A stretch of 64,000 nucleotides of DNA. Source: Acidobacteriota bacterium. GTDB lineage: Bacteria > Acidobacteriota > Terriglobia > Acidiferrales > UBA7541. The first letter of the stretch is position 1; each line of letters begins with the position of its first letter. A program made the translations under genes and the position numbers. Below are positions 8,917-15,862 of this stretch, piece after piece. Location: the NCBI GenBank assembly GCA_013289665.1, contig JABCZN010000002.1:124001-188000 (forward strand). Direction: 5' to 3'. Under the pieces are notes generated by a model that worked only from the letters and a program-made list of their open reading frames with translations, ran no database searches and was not told the origin of the DNA.

Positions 8917-10836
8917 CTATTCAGCCATCAATTGGCTTGCTCTCTGCTGGGCCTGGTTAATGTCGGTCGAGAAACGGAGTGCCTGTTGGTAACTCAACTG
9001 GGCTTCCTGGACGCGTTTGCCTTGGTAGAGCGCGTGTGACAGCAGTAGATAGCCGACGTCGCTAGGCTCGGCCGAGACCAACCGCGCGAAGTAGTAAATG
9101 GCTTGGTTCCAGTCACCGGTTTTCTCGGCGATGAGCCCCAGATCGCGAAGAACAATTGGAGACACCCGGTCTAGTTTCAGGGCGGCCTCGTAGTTCTGTT
9201 GCGCGCGGGTGTAATCGCGGAGCGCAAAGTAGACCGAACCGAGGTTGCTATAGGCAGAAGCGCGAAGTTGAGTGTTGGTCGTCAGTTCGAGCACCAACTC
9301 ATAGCGTGTCGCCGCCTGCTTCAAATCACCCTGCTCCTGGGCGTAGATTCCGAGATTGAGTTGGCTAGTGGGATCCGCGGGTTCAAGTGCTGCGGCAGTG
9401 CGGAAATGCGGGATCGCCTCGTCGCGCCTGCCATGCTTGATCAAGGTCACGGCAAGGTTATTTTCGGCTACGAAATTGAGCGGGCTGACGGCCAGTGTGT
9501 GTGACCACAGCTTGAAACCGTCTTGCCAGTAACGCATCTGAATGCGGGTGACGGCGGACAATCCACACAGGACGGCCAATCCGGCAGTGACCACGTATTT
9601 CGCTTTAATATGACGCACGCTGGCCAATTCTCCTGCAGCCCAGACGATCATCACGAAAAGACCGATCAATGGCAGATAGGCATAGCGATCAGCCATGGCC
9701 TGGTTTCCAACTTGAACCAAGCCAATCATCGGAACCATCGTCCCCAGAAACCAGAACCACCCGACTAACAAGTAGCGGGACTCGCGATATTTCAGAACGG
9801 CCCACGTGACGGCGAGCAGGAAAAGCGCCGAGGAAGCCACCTGCCACTTCGGCAAAGCGTGTGGAAACGGATAAATGGGGACAAGGTGGGACGGCCAGAC
9901 CGTCTTCTCGATATACAGCATGTAGCAAACAATCGCGTTTTCAAGCCGTAGTAGAGGGGAAATTGTAGCAGTCGAGACCACGGCCCCACCCACGCTCTGC
10001 GCGATCATTGTAATAGCTGCACTGGCGGCCGACAGCACCAGAAGGGGGATTTTTTCTAGGCACAACTTACTAACGGGCTGGGTGCTGGCGGCAAAGGGCA
10101 AGCCGCTGCGGGAAGCCTGATCGTGCGATTCCTCATTAGCAGCGAAGGACATTCTTCCGAGCGGCCAATAATCCAGCAGCAGAAGCAGTAGCGGCAGTGT
10201 AATGACCATCGGCTTCGACATGAGGCCCGCAGCAAAGAAAATGGCGACCACCAGGTAGCGCAAAACCCCCGGTCTCCGGACGTACCACCCGTATCCGGCC
10301 AATGCGAGCAGAAGAAATAGCATGCAGAGCACGTTCTTGCGTTCCGCCACCCATGCGACCGACTCAACATTGAGGGGATGCAGGGCAAAAAGTGCAGCCA
10401 CCATCAGGCTGCGCCCGGTGTATCCGGTGAACCACTGCAGAATCAAGAACAGCACGAGCGCGTTCATGGCGTGCAGCAAAAGGCTGGTGTAGTGATGGCC
10501 CGCTGCGTTGAGCCTGAAGAGCTGGCAGTCGAGAGCATGCGACAGCCAGGTTAGCGGATGCCAGTTCGCCTGATCCCAGGTCGTGAAAGCCCATGAAATC
10601 GTGCCCCAACTCAGACCCGCTTGCACGTGGGGGTTGTCGGTAACATAGCCTTCGTCGTCGTAGCCCACAAAACCATTGCGAGTCACCGGGTTGTAGAGCG
10701 CCAGGGTGACCATCACAAGCAAAAGACCCAGTACCAGATTGCGTTTCGCGGGAGAACGAAACATTCCTCCAGATTCCTGGCGGGGTTTTGGAGCAACAAC
10801 TGGCGTGGGATGGCTTTGAATGATTACGCCCAGCAT
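8917..10836 (-). CDS. Multi-pass GT-C-like glycosyltransferase with C-terminal TPR repeats
   Basis: A 639-residue integral membrane protein resembling the bacterial relatives of TMTC O-mannosyltransferases. After the first transmembrane helix (about residues 33-50) comes the external acidic loop YDDEGYVTDNPHVQ, the GT-C catalytic-loop position, then HPLTWLSHALD and LLHAMNALVLF. About ten hydrophobic segments fill residues 30-440. The last 190 residues are TPR helices (AIPHFRTAAALEPADPTSQL, ARAQQNYEAALKLDR). The expected role is transfer of a sugar from a polyprenol carrier to an exported protein. The neighbouring GT2 could supply the lipid-linked donor. The ATG at 10836 has only a weak AGGA close by. 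Confidence 0.75.
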   Translation of the reverse strand: MLGVIIQSHPTPVVAPKPRQESGGMFRSPAKRNLVLGLLLVMVTLALYNPVTRNGFVGYDDEGYVTDNPHVQAGLSWGTISWAFTTWDQANWHPLTWLSHALDCQLFRLNAAGHHYTSLLLHAMNALVLFLILQWFTGYTGRSLMVAALFALHPLNVESVAWVAERKNVLCMLFLLLALAGYGWYVRRPGVLRYLVVAIFFAAGLMSKPMVITLPLLLLLLDYWPLGRMSFAANEESHDQASRSGLPFAASTQPVSKLCLEKIPLLVLSAASAAITMIAQSVGGAVVSTATISPLLRLENAIVCYMLYIEKTVWPSHLVPIYPFPHALPKWQVASSALFLLAVTWAVLKYRESRYLLVGWFWFLGTMVPMIGLVQVGNQAMADRYAYLPLIGLFVMIVWAAGELASVRHIKAKYVVTAGLAVLCGLSAVTRIQMRYWQDGFKLWSHTLAVSPLNFVAENNLAVTLIKHGRRDEAIPHFRTAAALEPADPTSQLNLGIYAQEQGDLKQAATRYELVLELTTNTQLRASAYSNLGSVYFALRDYTRAQQNYEAALKLDRVSPIVLRDLGLIAEKTGDWNQAIYYFARLVSAEPSDVGYLLLSHALYQGKRVQEAQLSYQQALRFSTDINQAQQRASQLMAE

Positions 10837-11030
10837 TTCCTGAATCCAAGGCTATAGTGGAGGCTGGCGAGTTGCAAAGAAAAATCTGCTGGGACTGCGC
10901 GCTTTCGTAAACTCGATTGTAGAAGGCGTCGTTAGCCGAAAATAAGAAAAGTGCCAATGCCCTTGACCGGGTGTCGGCTCTCACCCGAGTACTTCCCTCG
11001 GCAGCAAGCCCATCACAAAGACCATACATT

Positions 11031-11110
11031 AGATCCTCCCTGATGAACCTGCCGTCATACGGGTCGTAGTATCTGGCGCGGTAATACGATAAGGCGAAAG
11101 ATGTGGCCCG
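11031..11110 (-). pseudogene. RHS/YD-repeat core remnant
   Basis: Minus-strand reading gives SYYRARYYDPYDGRFIREDL, the hallmark end of the RHS-repeat-associated core. No start, upstream repeats or matching toxin tip follow. After the motif the frame runs on into unrelated sequence ahead of the GT-C/TPR gene. It is a broken piece of a large RHS gene; a second piece lies at 12110-12240 on the same strand and in the correct order. Confidence 0.75.
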
Positions 11111-11140
11111 CGAGGAACCCCGGGGTCGCGACGGGCGTAC

Positions 11141-11490
11141 TCATTGCTTCTGCTGGTGTCCTAGAATCAGGCATGTTTCATGATCTTCCTGAATGAAGCG
11201 CGTTACCAGCGGGAACGCCGCCCGCAAGAGACTTTCGATCTCTGAGGTCGTACAGTTGCGTGTACGAACCCAAATGAGTTTGGGCGGCGCTCCCGAGAGG
11301 ACGCTGCGCTCCTCAAAGTCAGAGTCCTTCGAAACGATGGTGAAACCGCTCGTCTTGGCGCGTATTCCCAGATCGCAGCATCGTCTGTGCTGCCCAGTCC
11401 ACATTGATGGACATGGGCCGAACCTGGGTAAAGGTCGGACAAGACATCGATCAGCTGAGGAGAGAGATTTTCGTCAAAAAGGAGCTTCAC
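11141..11490 (-). pseudogene. DUF5615 PIN-like toxin, frameshifted
   Basis: Two overlapping minus-strand frames together give one protein. The first begins at GTG 11490 (KLLFDENLSPQLIDVLSDLY ... STDDAAIWEYA). The second frame resumes with AKTSGFTIVSKDSDFEE and SGAPPKLIWVRTRNCTTSEI. The two halves are the N- and C-terminal parts of DUF5615, a PIN-like nuclease fold, with Asp in FDEN, TDD and KDSD. The switch falls at about 11358-11362 and is explained by one missing base. The GTG start overlaps the stop of the DUF433 gene (GTGA), the usual translational coupling of this pair. A sequencing error is the alternative to true inactivation. Confidence 0.8.
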
Positions 11491-11711
11491 GCGTTCAACA
11501 TTTCCAGTTTGCGCTCGCGATCAGCCGCGAACGCGAGACACGCACGGATATCTTGCTCCGTTAAATAGGGAAAATCCCGCAGAATGTCCTGGTGCGTCAT
11601 GCCGCTGGCGAGATAATCCAGGACGTCATAAACGGTGATACGCAGCCCGCGGACGCACGGTTTTCCGCTTCGTTTGCCCGGCTCCATCGTAATAATGTCT
11701 GAGTAATCCAT
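11487..11711 (-). CDS. DUF433 antitoxin-like protein
   Basis: A 74-residue DUF433 protein (MDYSDIITMEPGKRSGKPC, then VRGLRITVYDVLDYLASGM and EQDIRACLAFAADRE). It is a small winged-helix-like domain commonly paired with DUF5615 and thought to act as antitoxin and autoregulator. ATG 11711 is taken because the domain begins there; the frame is open further upstream, but the extra 34 residues are not family-like. Its stop overlaps the GTG start of the DUF5615 reading frame by four bases. The toxin frame is broken, so this may be an orphan antitoxin. Confidence 0.8.
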   Translation of the reverse strand: MDYSDIITMEPGKRSGKPCVRGLRITVYDVLDYLASGMTHQDILRDFPYLTEQDIRACLAFAADRERKLEMLNA

Positions 11712-11809
11712 AGAACCCACTTTAAGTGAAAAACCGCCCTCGGGCAATTGGAAACCATCATCACATCTGTTCTGCGGCATTACGTCGGCGCCATCCAGTC
11801 GGGAGTCCC

Positions 11810-12070
11810 TCAATGGCCGAGTTTTTTTAGCGAGATCAGCGCATCGTTCCGGACCTCTTCGAACTCGCTCTTTTGCAGCTCTTGAAGCCGATCAATGGCA
11901 ACCCTACGCAGTGATTCGTCAGGAGTCGTCTTTGCCAGGGTCTCAAGCCCGTGAGGGACAGTCGCCCTTGCTGGAAGCCGAGCATTCTTCCCAAGATCGG
12001 CAAGGGTCGCTAGTGCATCATAATCGGTGTAGCGCTCACCCAAAAGCTCAGACGTGACGAAAGCGCCCAT
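11810..12070 (-). CDS. Small HEAT-like helical protein
   Basis: An 86-residue ORF made of helical repeats: LETLAKTTPDESLRRVAIDR followed by LQELQKSEFEEVRNDALISL looks like one or two HEAT units. The frame is open upstream of the ATG for 13 more codons, up to a TGA at 12110-12112. Beyond that stop the same frame reads RHS sequence. No ribosome site is clear. It could be a truncated adaptor, or an immunity-type gene left from an RHS toxin locus; neither is proven. Its stop is about 100 bases ahead of DUF433. Confidence 0.5.
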   Translation of the reverse strand: MGAFVTSELLGERYTDYDALATLADLGKNARLPARATVPHGLETLAKTTPDESLRRVAIDRLQELQKSEFEEVRNDALISLKKLGH

Positions 12071-12109
12071 CCAGTTTTGGTACTTGTCGAAACCCTCGTT
12101 GAGGACACT

Positions 12110-12240
12110 TCAACCTGAACCGGACAGATTGCTCAGGCGGTTGCCCACAGGATCGAAGCTGTAGCTTTCCGTCGTGTTCGTCCCTTGCGTGGCGCTTAGC
12201 AACTCGTAGATGTTGTCATAGCTGCTGTGCCGCCAAGGCG
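12110..12240 (-). pseudogene. RHS/YD-repeat remnant
   Basis: Minus-strand frame reads YDNIYELLSATQGTNTTESY and continues SFDPVGNRLSNLSGSG before a TGA at 12110-12112. The YD pair and DPVGNRLS are diagnostic of RHS repeats, where a further YSYN...NEL repeat would be expected after the stop. Upstream the similarity fades by about 12240. With the core fragment at 11031-11110 it marks an RHS gene that lost its middle and both ends. Confidence 0.75.
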
Positions 12241-12493
12241 TGGATCGAACAAAGCTCTTGGGAAGAAACGGAATCTAGGGAGGAAGTACTTTTCGTAATG
12301 GGTATCGACTTTTTCAAGGATTCTAGTTTGAAGATCGCTCAGATTGCTCACGGAGCCGTCCTGCCTTTGCAAGGTTGTCGCTTTAGCGTCGGAACGGAAT
12401 ATCAAACTCGCTCGAGGCCCCGTTTGGGTCTCGGATGAGTTAATCTTTAATTCGTTACGCAAAGCTAGTCTGTCCCTTGTTCGAGAATTGTTC
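12241..12493. other. Non-coding, AT-richer stretch upstream of HTH gene
   Basis: A minus-strand open frame (12196-12462) crosses this area but has no ribosome site, no recognisable domain, and overlaps the RHS remnant in another frame. By eye the base composition is poorer in GC than the core genes. No feature is called. Confidence 0.35.
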
Positions 12494-12522
12494 TTGACAA
12501 ATGGGCTATCTAGGGCATATTA
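12494..12522 (+). promoter_or_regulatory. Sigma70-type promoter of the small HTH gene
   Basis: A perfect TTGACA (12494-12499), a 17-base spacer and ATATTA (12517-12522) precede the ATG at 12526 by only three bases. Transcription would begin at or just past the start codon, so the message is expected to be leaderless. Confidence 0.55.
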
Positions 12523-12525
12523 GAA

Positions 12526-12759
12526 ATGAAGACTTACTCTATTTCCGGAGCGAGTAGGTTCTTGGGAATCGATGCCAAGACGCTGCGGCGCTGGGTTCGA
12601 AAGAAAGTAATCCCCACTCCCAAGCCTGGAATTGTCGGAGGACGCCTTTCGATGTGTTGGAAAGACAGTGACGTTGTGAAGATCCGGGAATACAAGAAAT
12701 CCGGATATTGGGGCAAAGGGATAAATCGGAAGACGGGCAAGAAGGCTAAAGCAAAGTAA
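12526..12759 (+). CDS. Small MerR/excisionase-like HTH DNA-binding protein
   Basis: A 77-residue basic protein. The first half is a helix-turn-helix of the MerR/excisionase class (SISGASRFLGIDAKTLRRWV, then RKKVIPTPKPG), with a wing-like segment GGRLSMCWKDSDVVKI. The second half is a Lys/Gly-rich tail. No ribosome site exists and the promoter lies at the start codon, consistent with a leaderless transcript. It lies in an accessory stretch, so regulation of a lost or nearby mobile element is a reasonable guess. No partner is identifiable. Confidence 0.7.
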   Translation: MKTYSISGASRFLGIDAKTLRRWVRKKVIPTPKPGIVGGRLSMCWKDSDVVKIREYKKSGYWGKGINRKTGKKAKAK

Positions 12760-13062
12760 GGCAAGCGGGACGCGCCCAGTGTTTGAGCACCAAACGCGCC
12801 CCTAACCAAAGTCGCCTGGATTAGAGGCAACGATGGCTGGAATAGAAAGTATCGGGTTCGCCCTTCGGGTGCAACCCGCTCATCAGCGTATCGTTTCCAT
12901 TGCACGCTCCATCCCTCTGTGCATGGCACATTCCCCGCCGCAGTTCTGCTCAACTGAATCTGTTTGTCAATCCGAGTTGCCACTCCAACGGGGAACGTGT
13001 GTCCCGACGCCACGTCAACCTCCGGACTCGCGGCTATTGCGCCGCAGAAAGGATATTTGCTC

Positions 13063-13545
13063 ATGCAGAAAGCACATCTCTACGAAGCGCTGTACCTGGT
13101 GAATCACGGGATCGATGAAGCCGTTCGCGGAGTACAGCGCCTGAAGAAGGCACCCCACGCATTTAGGGAGGTCTACTACAAGTCCATGGCCGGTCTGGAA
13201 CGGCGCCGCGCGCTGATCAACGGCCAGTTCATGCACGAGATGAGCGGCGAGGAAGAGGACAACGCCGCATTCTTCGAAGAAGAATTCAATCGCTGGCTCT
13301 CCGATGATCCCCTCGACAACGAGGAAATTTACAAGCTCGTGCGCTACCTCGAAGACCAACGGAAGAAAATGGGCGAACCGCCTCTCGTCCAATTCTTGAA
13401 GCCGAAAAAACAGGGGAAAGAAAACAGCGTCCTCAAACAAGCCTTGGAGGACACTACACCAAAACCCAGAAGCCGGCTGCGCAAAGCAAAGCCCAAGGCC
13501 AAAGTGGCTCAATCCCGAGCCGCCTCAGACGCTCTGGCCGCGTAA
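13063..13545 (+). CDS. Hypothetical helical protein with basic C-terminus
   Basis: A 160-residue protein. ATG 13063 is preferred because AAAGGA lies about ten bases upstream and the preceding open residues look non-coding. Residues 1-100 are helical and charged (LYEALYLVNHGIDEAVRGVQ, ERRRALINGQFMHEMSGEEE, and an acidic stretch EEEFNRWLSDDPLDNEE). Residues 110-160 are Lys/Arg/Ala-rich, like a nucleic-acid-binding tail. No family was recognised. It sits alone between the HTH gene and a small membrane protein. Confidence 0.65.
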   Translation: MQKAHLYEALYLVNHGIDEAVRGVQRLKKAPHAFREVYYKSMAGLERRRALINGQFMHEMSGEEEDNAAFFEEEFNRWLSDDPLDNEEIYKLVRYLEDQRKKMGEPPLVQFLKPKKQGKENSVLKQALEDTTPKPRSRLRKAKPKAKVAQSRAASDALAA

Positions 13546-13609
13546 CAATGCCCCGCCGCGGCCTGTGCAACCTCGCGCCACTCTTAATTCACTCGACCAA
13601 CTGCGGTTA

Positions 13610-13644
13610 GGGGACCGCTCTTTTTCGCTATTGGAACGGTCCCC
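13610..13644. repeat. Perfect 8-bp inverted repeat (REP-like or terminator)
   Basis: GGGGACCG (13610-13617) and CGGTCCCC (13637-13644) flank a 19-base loop containing a T5 run. It lies 65 bases after a stop codon. No U-tract follows the second arm, so a repetitive palindromic element is as likely as a terminator. Confidence 0.45.
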
Positions 13645-13739
13645 TCGCTTAGTAATCTTACGAATTACAATAAGTAACTCATACGTGACATATAGGTCGC
13701 CTTGGCGTACTCCGAGGAGTGTATTCGAGGGAGGTAATA

Positions 13740-13994
13740 GTGCCCCATCCCCATCAGCCCTTTCGGGATGAGTTGGCCGACCGCCGTAAAACTACGCTCT
13801 TACACTTTTATATCGCAGCGTTTCTCTCCGTTGTCGCCGTCAGCCTTTCCGGCAGAATTCCGCCTTTCCGCACGGGCCTACTGGTTATCGCTGTCGCGGG
13901 AGCAACGGCCGCGATCCTATTCCTGTTGCGTTTTCTTCGGTCAAACGAGAAACACGAACGGCAGATCAACTACCGTGCTCTGACATTAGCCTGA
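13740..13994 (+). CDS. Small two-helix membrane protein
   Basis: An 84-residue protein starting at GTG 13740, five bases after a strong ribosome site GGGAGG (13729-13734); an in-frame GTG at 13719 lies before that site and is rejected. Two hydrophobic helices (FYIAAFLSVVAVSL and GLLVIAVAGATAAILFLLRF) are separated by a short polar turn. The ends are basic (RDELADRRK, RSNEKHERQ). No family was recognised. Its stop is about 150 bases before the 3' end of the tRNA-Sec gene, which is on the other strand. Confidence 0.65.
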   Translation: MPHPHQPFRDELADRRKTTLLHFYIAAFLSVVAVSLSGRIPPFRTGLLVIAVAGATAAILFLLRFLRSNEKHERQINYRALTLA

Positions 13995-14143
13995 ACATTT
14001 ACACCACAGCTGTGCCGGAGCGTCTGCGAAAGGCGAATCGGAAGGTCGTTCGTCTTTTGCTGCCTACGGGAAGATGATCCAGTATTTGGTGTTCCCTTCT
14101 GTTCCCTTGCAGGGAAGTCGAACCGCTGAATCGCAACGGGATT

Positions 14144-14242
14144 TGGCGGAGGCGTGTGGAAGTCGAATCCACCATTCGACCCGCGAAGGGTCGAATCGCC
14201 GGCTTTGAAGGCCGGGAAGGTCACCGGACCCCTTTCGCCCCC
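14144..14242 (-). tRNA. selC: tRNA-Sec (anticodon UCA), CCA encoded
   Basis: The minus strand folds as a 99-nt selenocysteine tRNA. The acceptor 5' arm GGGGGCG (14242-14236) pairs with CGCCTCC (14154-14148) with one G-U. The discriminator is G, followed by encoded CCA (14146-14144). There is a six-pair D stem around a four-base CGGT loop. The anticodon stem CCGGC/GCCGG holds loop CTTCAAA, with anticodon TCA at 14208-14206. A long nine-pair variable arm (ATTCGACCC/GGGTCGAAT) follows, then T arm GTGGA-TTCGACT-TCCAC. The long D stem, extended variable arm and UCA anticodon are specific to tRNA-Sec. The eighth acceptor position is an A-A mismatch. The gene implies a selenocysteine system (selA, selB, selD) elsewhere in the genome. 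Confidence 0.93.
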
Positions 14243-14292
14243 GTTGTTTGCAAGGTTCTCAGAATACAGAGCTTACACTCTATACGCAAATT

Positions 14293-14660
14293 TCACTCTC
14301 CGCAGACTTGGCCGCTGGTGCTATTGAGAAGGTTTGAAATCGCAAGATGAACATAGCGTTTGGTCATGGCAAAGCCGCTCTTCGGGCTGTGTCCCAGGAG
14401 TTCCGCGACCGTGGCCAGGTCCACGCTCCTTTTAATCCGATGTTCATCGAGCCCCGGCGCAACCCTGTGGCTAGGCCAGGTCGAATTCCGGCTCATGCTC
14501 TTCCCATTCCGGCTTTGAGCGGATGGCATCGCGCAATTTCTATTCCTCATTGGGAGTCAGAAAGCGCACGCGGCCGGTATCTTCCTTCTGTGGGCGCGCC
14601 GCGTGCGCCGGATTCTGTTCGACATTTTCCTTCTCGATGCCCAGGGTCGAAAGAACTATG
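14293..14660 (-). pseudogene. Tyrosine recombinase (phage-integrase family) remnant
   Basis: The minus strand carries integrase pieces in order. First ENVEQNPAHAARPQKEDTGR runs on to VRFLTPNEE, the inter-domain linker and start of the catalytic domain. A TAG at 14540-14542 interrupts it, after which the same frame continues KLRDAIRSKPEWEEHEPEFD and meets another TAG. A frame change and deletion follow. Then comes VDLATVAELLGHSPKSGF with MTKRYVHL, the C-terminal LGH motif and catalytic tyrosine. The central region with the first Arg and the HxxR box is lost. The remnant ends 50 bases from the 5' end of tRNA-Sec, so it is probably the scar of an integrated element. Confidence 0.8.
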
Positions 14661-14854
14661 TTCGCGATCAAAGTCGAACTGAAAACAAAGGGCTTGGTGT
14701 TGGGGGGCAGGCCAGTGCTCCACTGGGCTTTCATGAAGTTTCGCGGGCCGAAGGCCCTAAATGACTGACGCGAAATAACTCGGCACTTCGTGCGTATAGT
14801 AGATTGTGGGTGTTTATGACCCGCAAGGTGGCACGATTTTCCGAAAGGAGTTTC

Positions 14855-15442
14855 ATGAACAAAAGACTTGTTTTTGCGTTTGTTGCATTGATGGCAGTTC
14901 CCGTTGCTCTCCTCGGGCAGGAGAAACCACCGGCGTCGTCCGCTCCACCGGCGCAGTCCATTCCGCCCGCGAACCCGATTACAGCGAGCGAAAAGGGTTT
15001 TTACTCGTTTGTAAGTAGCGCGGTCGTCGGTGCGGCGCAGAAAATGCCGGAAGAAAACTACTCCTTCAAGCCAACACCGGAAGTTCGCACTTTTGGCCAG
15101 CTCGTTGGCCATGTGGCCGACGCTTCCTACATGTTCTGCTCGCAAGCCATGGGTGAAGCAAACCCAGCGAAGGACATCGAAAAAACGAAGACGTCAAAGG
15201 CGGACCTCGTGGCTGCGCTCAAGGACGGAGTGGCGTACTGCAACAAGGCATTCGACAGCATGACCGATGCAAAGGGCAGCCAGATGGTGAAATTCTTCAA
15301 CTTCGACCTGGCGAAACTGACGTTATTCTCGATCAATACGGCGCACACGGATGAGCACTATGGGAACATGGTGACCTATCTGCGACTGAAGGGGATCGTG
15401 CCGCCGACAAGTGAAAACCAGTCCGCACAGCCACCGAAGTAA
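14855..15442 (+). CDS. Secreted DinB-like protein
   Basis: A 195-residue protein. The start ATG 14855 follows AAAGGAG (14844-14850). Residues 1-24 form a signal peptide (RLVFAFVALMAVPVALLGQ), then a Pro/Ser/Ala linker and a DinB four-helix domain. Conserved histidines are in FGQLVGHVADASYMF (about residue 90) and in NTAHTDEHYGNMVTYLR (about residues 170-180), the putative divalent-metal triad. DinB/YfiT proteins are metal-dependent transferases, often using thiols; exported versions are frequent in acidobacteria and their substrate is unknown. It is monocistronic. Confidence 0.85.
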   Translation: MNKRLVFAFVALMAVPVALLGQEKPPASSAPPAQSIPPANPITASEKGFYSFVSSAVVGAAQKMPEENYSFKPTPEVRTFGQLVGHVADASYMFCSQAMGEANPAKDIEKTKTSKADLVAALKDGVAYCNKAFDSMTDAKGSQMVKFFNFDLAKLTLFSINTAHTDEHYGNMVTYLRLKGIVPPTSENQSAQPPK

Positions 15443-15548
15443 GAGGCTCGAACACCTAACTCAGTTCCTGGTAACCGCGCTTAACCCTCCATGTGGGTAC
15501 TGGAACTAATCGGGCAGGTTCGTGCGAAGCGTTGTAACATCTCGATAA

Positions 15549-15839
15549 ATGGCCGACGAGAGAAATGCCGGAACCGAACTATGGTATCGCGCAAGCGCGC
15601 GAAACAGGGTGATCATGGCGATCGCCTGTTTGTGGCCGATGTTCCCGATTGTACTTTTCCTAAGACGAATACACGTCAGCGCGGTAATCATCAGTTTCCT
15701 CCTAGCGCCTCTGGTGCTCCTTGGATTGGGGATGGTAGTCCGGCCGAACTGGGTCGAACGCATGATCCGAGCGTGGCAGCGTGAGTCGGAAAGAATAGGT
15801 GAAGGCCTCGAAAGGCGGCCTCCGACAGGTCTTCCATAG
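15549..15839 (+). CDS. Small hypothetical membrane protein
   Basis: A 96-residue protein with two predicted transmembrane helices (VIMAIACLWPMFPIVLFL and AVIISFLLAPLVLLGLGMVV) and basic, amphipathic flanks. No ribosome site is obvious before ATG 15549, and no family was recognised. It is convergent with the large cyclase-homology gene and ends 23 bases from that gene's stop. Confidence 0.5.
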   Translation: MADERNAGTELWYRASARNRVIMAIACLWPMFPIVLFLRRIHVSAVIISFLLAPLVLLGLGMVVRPNWVERMIRAWQRESERIGEGLERRPPTGLP

Positions 15840-15862
15840 AAAGGTACTGCTAGCCGAGCCGT

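Noticed and set aside
10364..11029. 221-residue minus-strand frame continuing from the RHS core remnant
   Set aside because: After the RHS motif the frame reads through intergenic DNA into the GT-C/TPR gene in the wrong phase, so it is not a real tip domain.
12110..12112. In-frame TGA in the RHS remnant read as selenocysteine
   Set aside because: RHS proteins are not selenoproteins, the surrounding gene is plainly decayed, and no hairpin of SECIS type was evident just downstream.
12196..12462. 88-residue minus-strand open frame
   Set aside because: No ribosome site, no recognisable domain, and it overlaps the RHS remnant in another frame.
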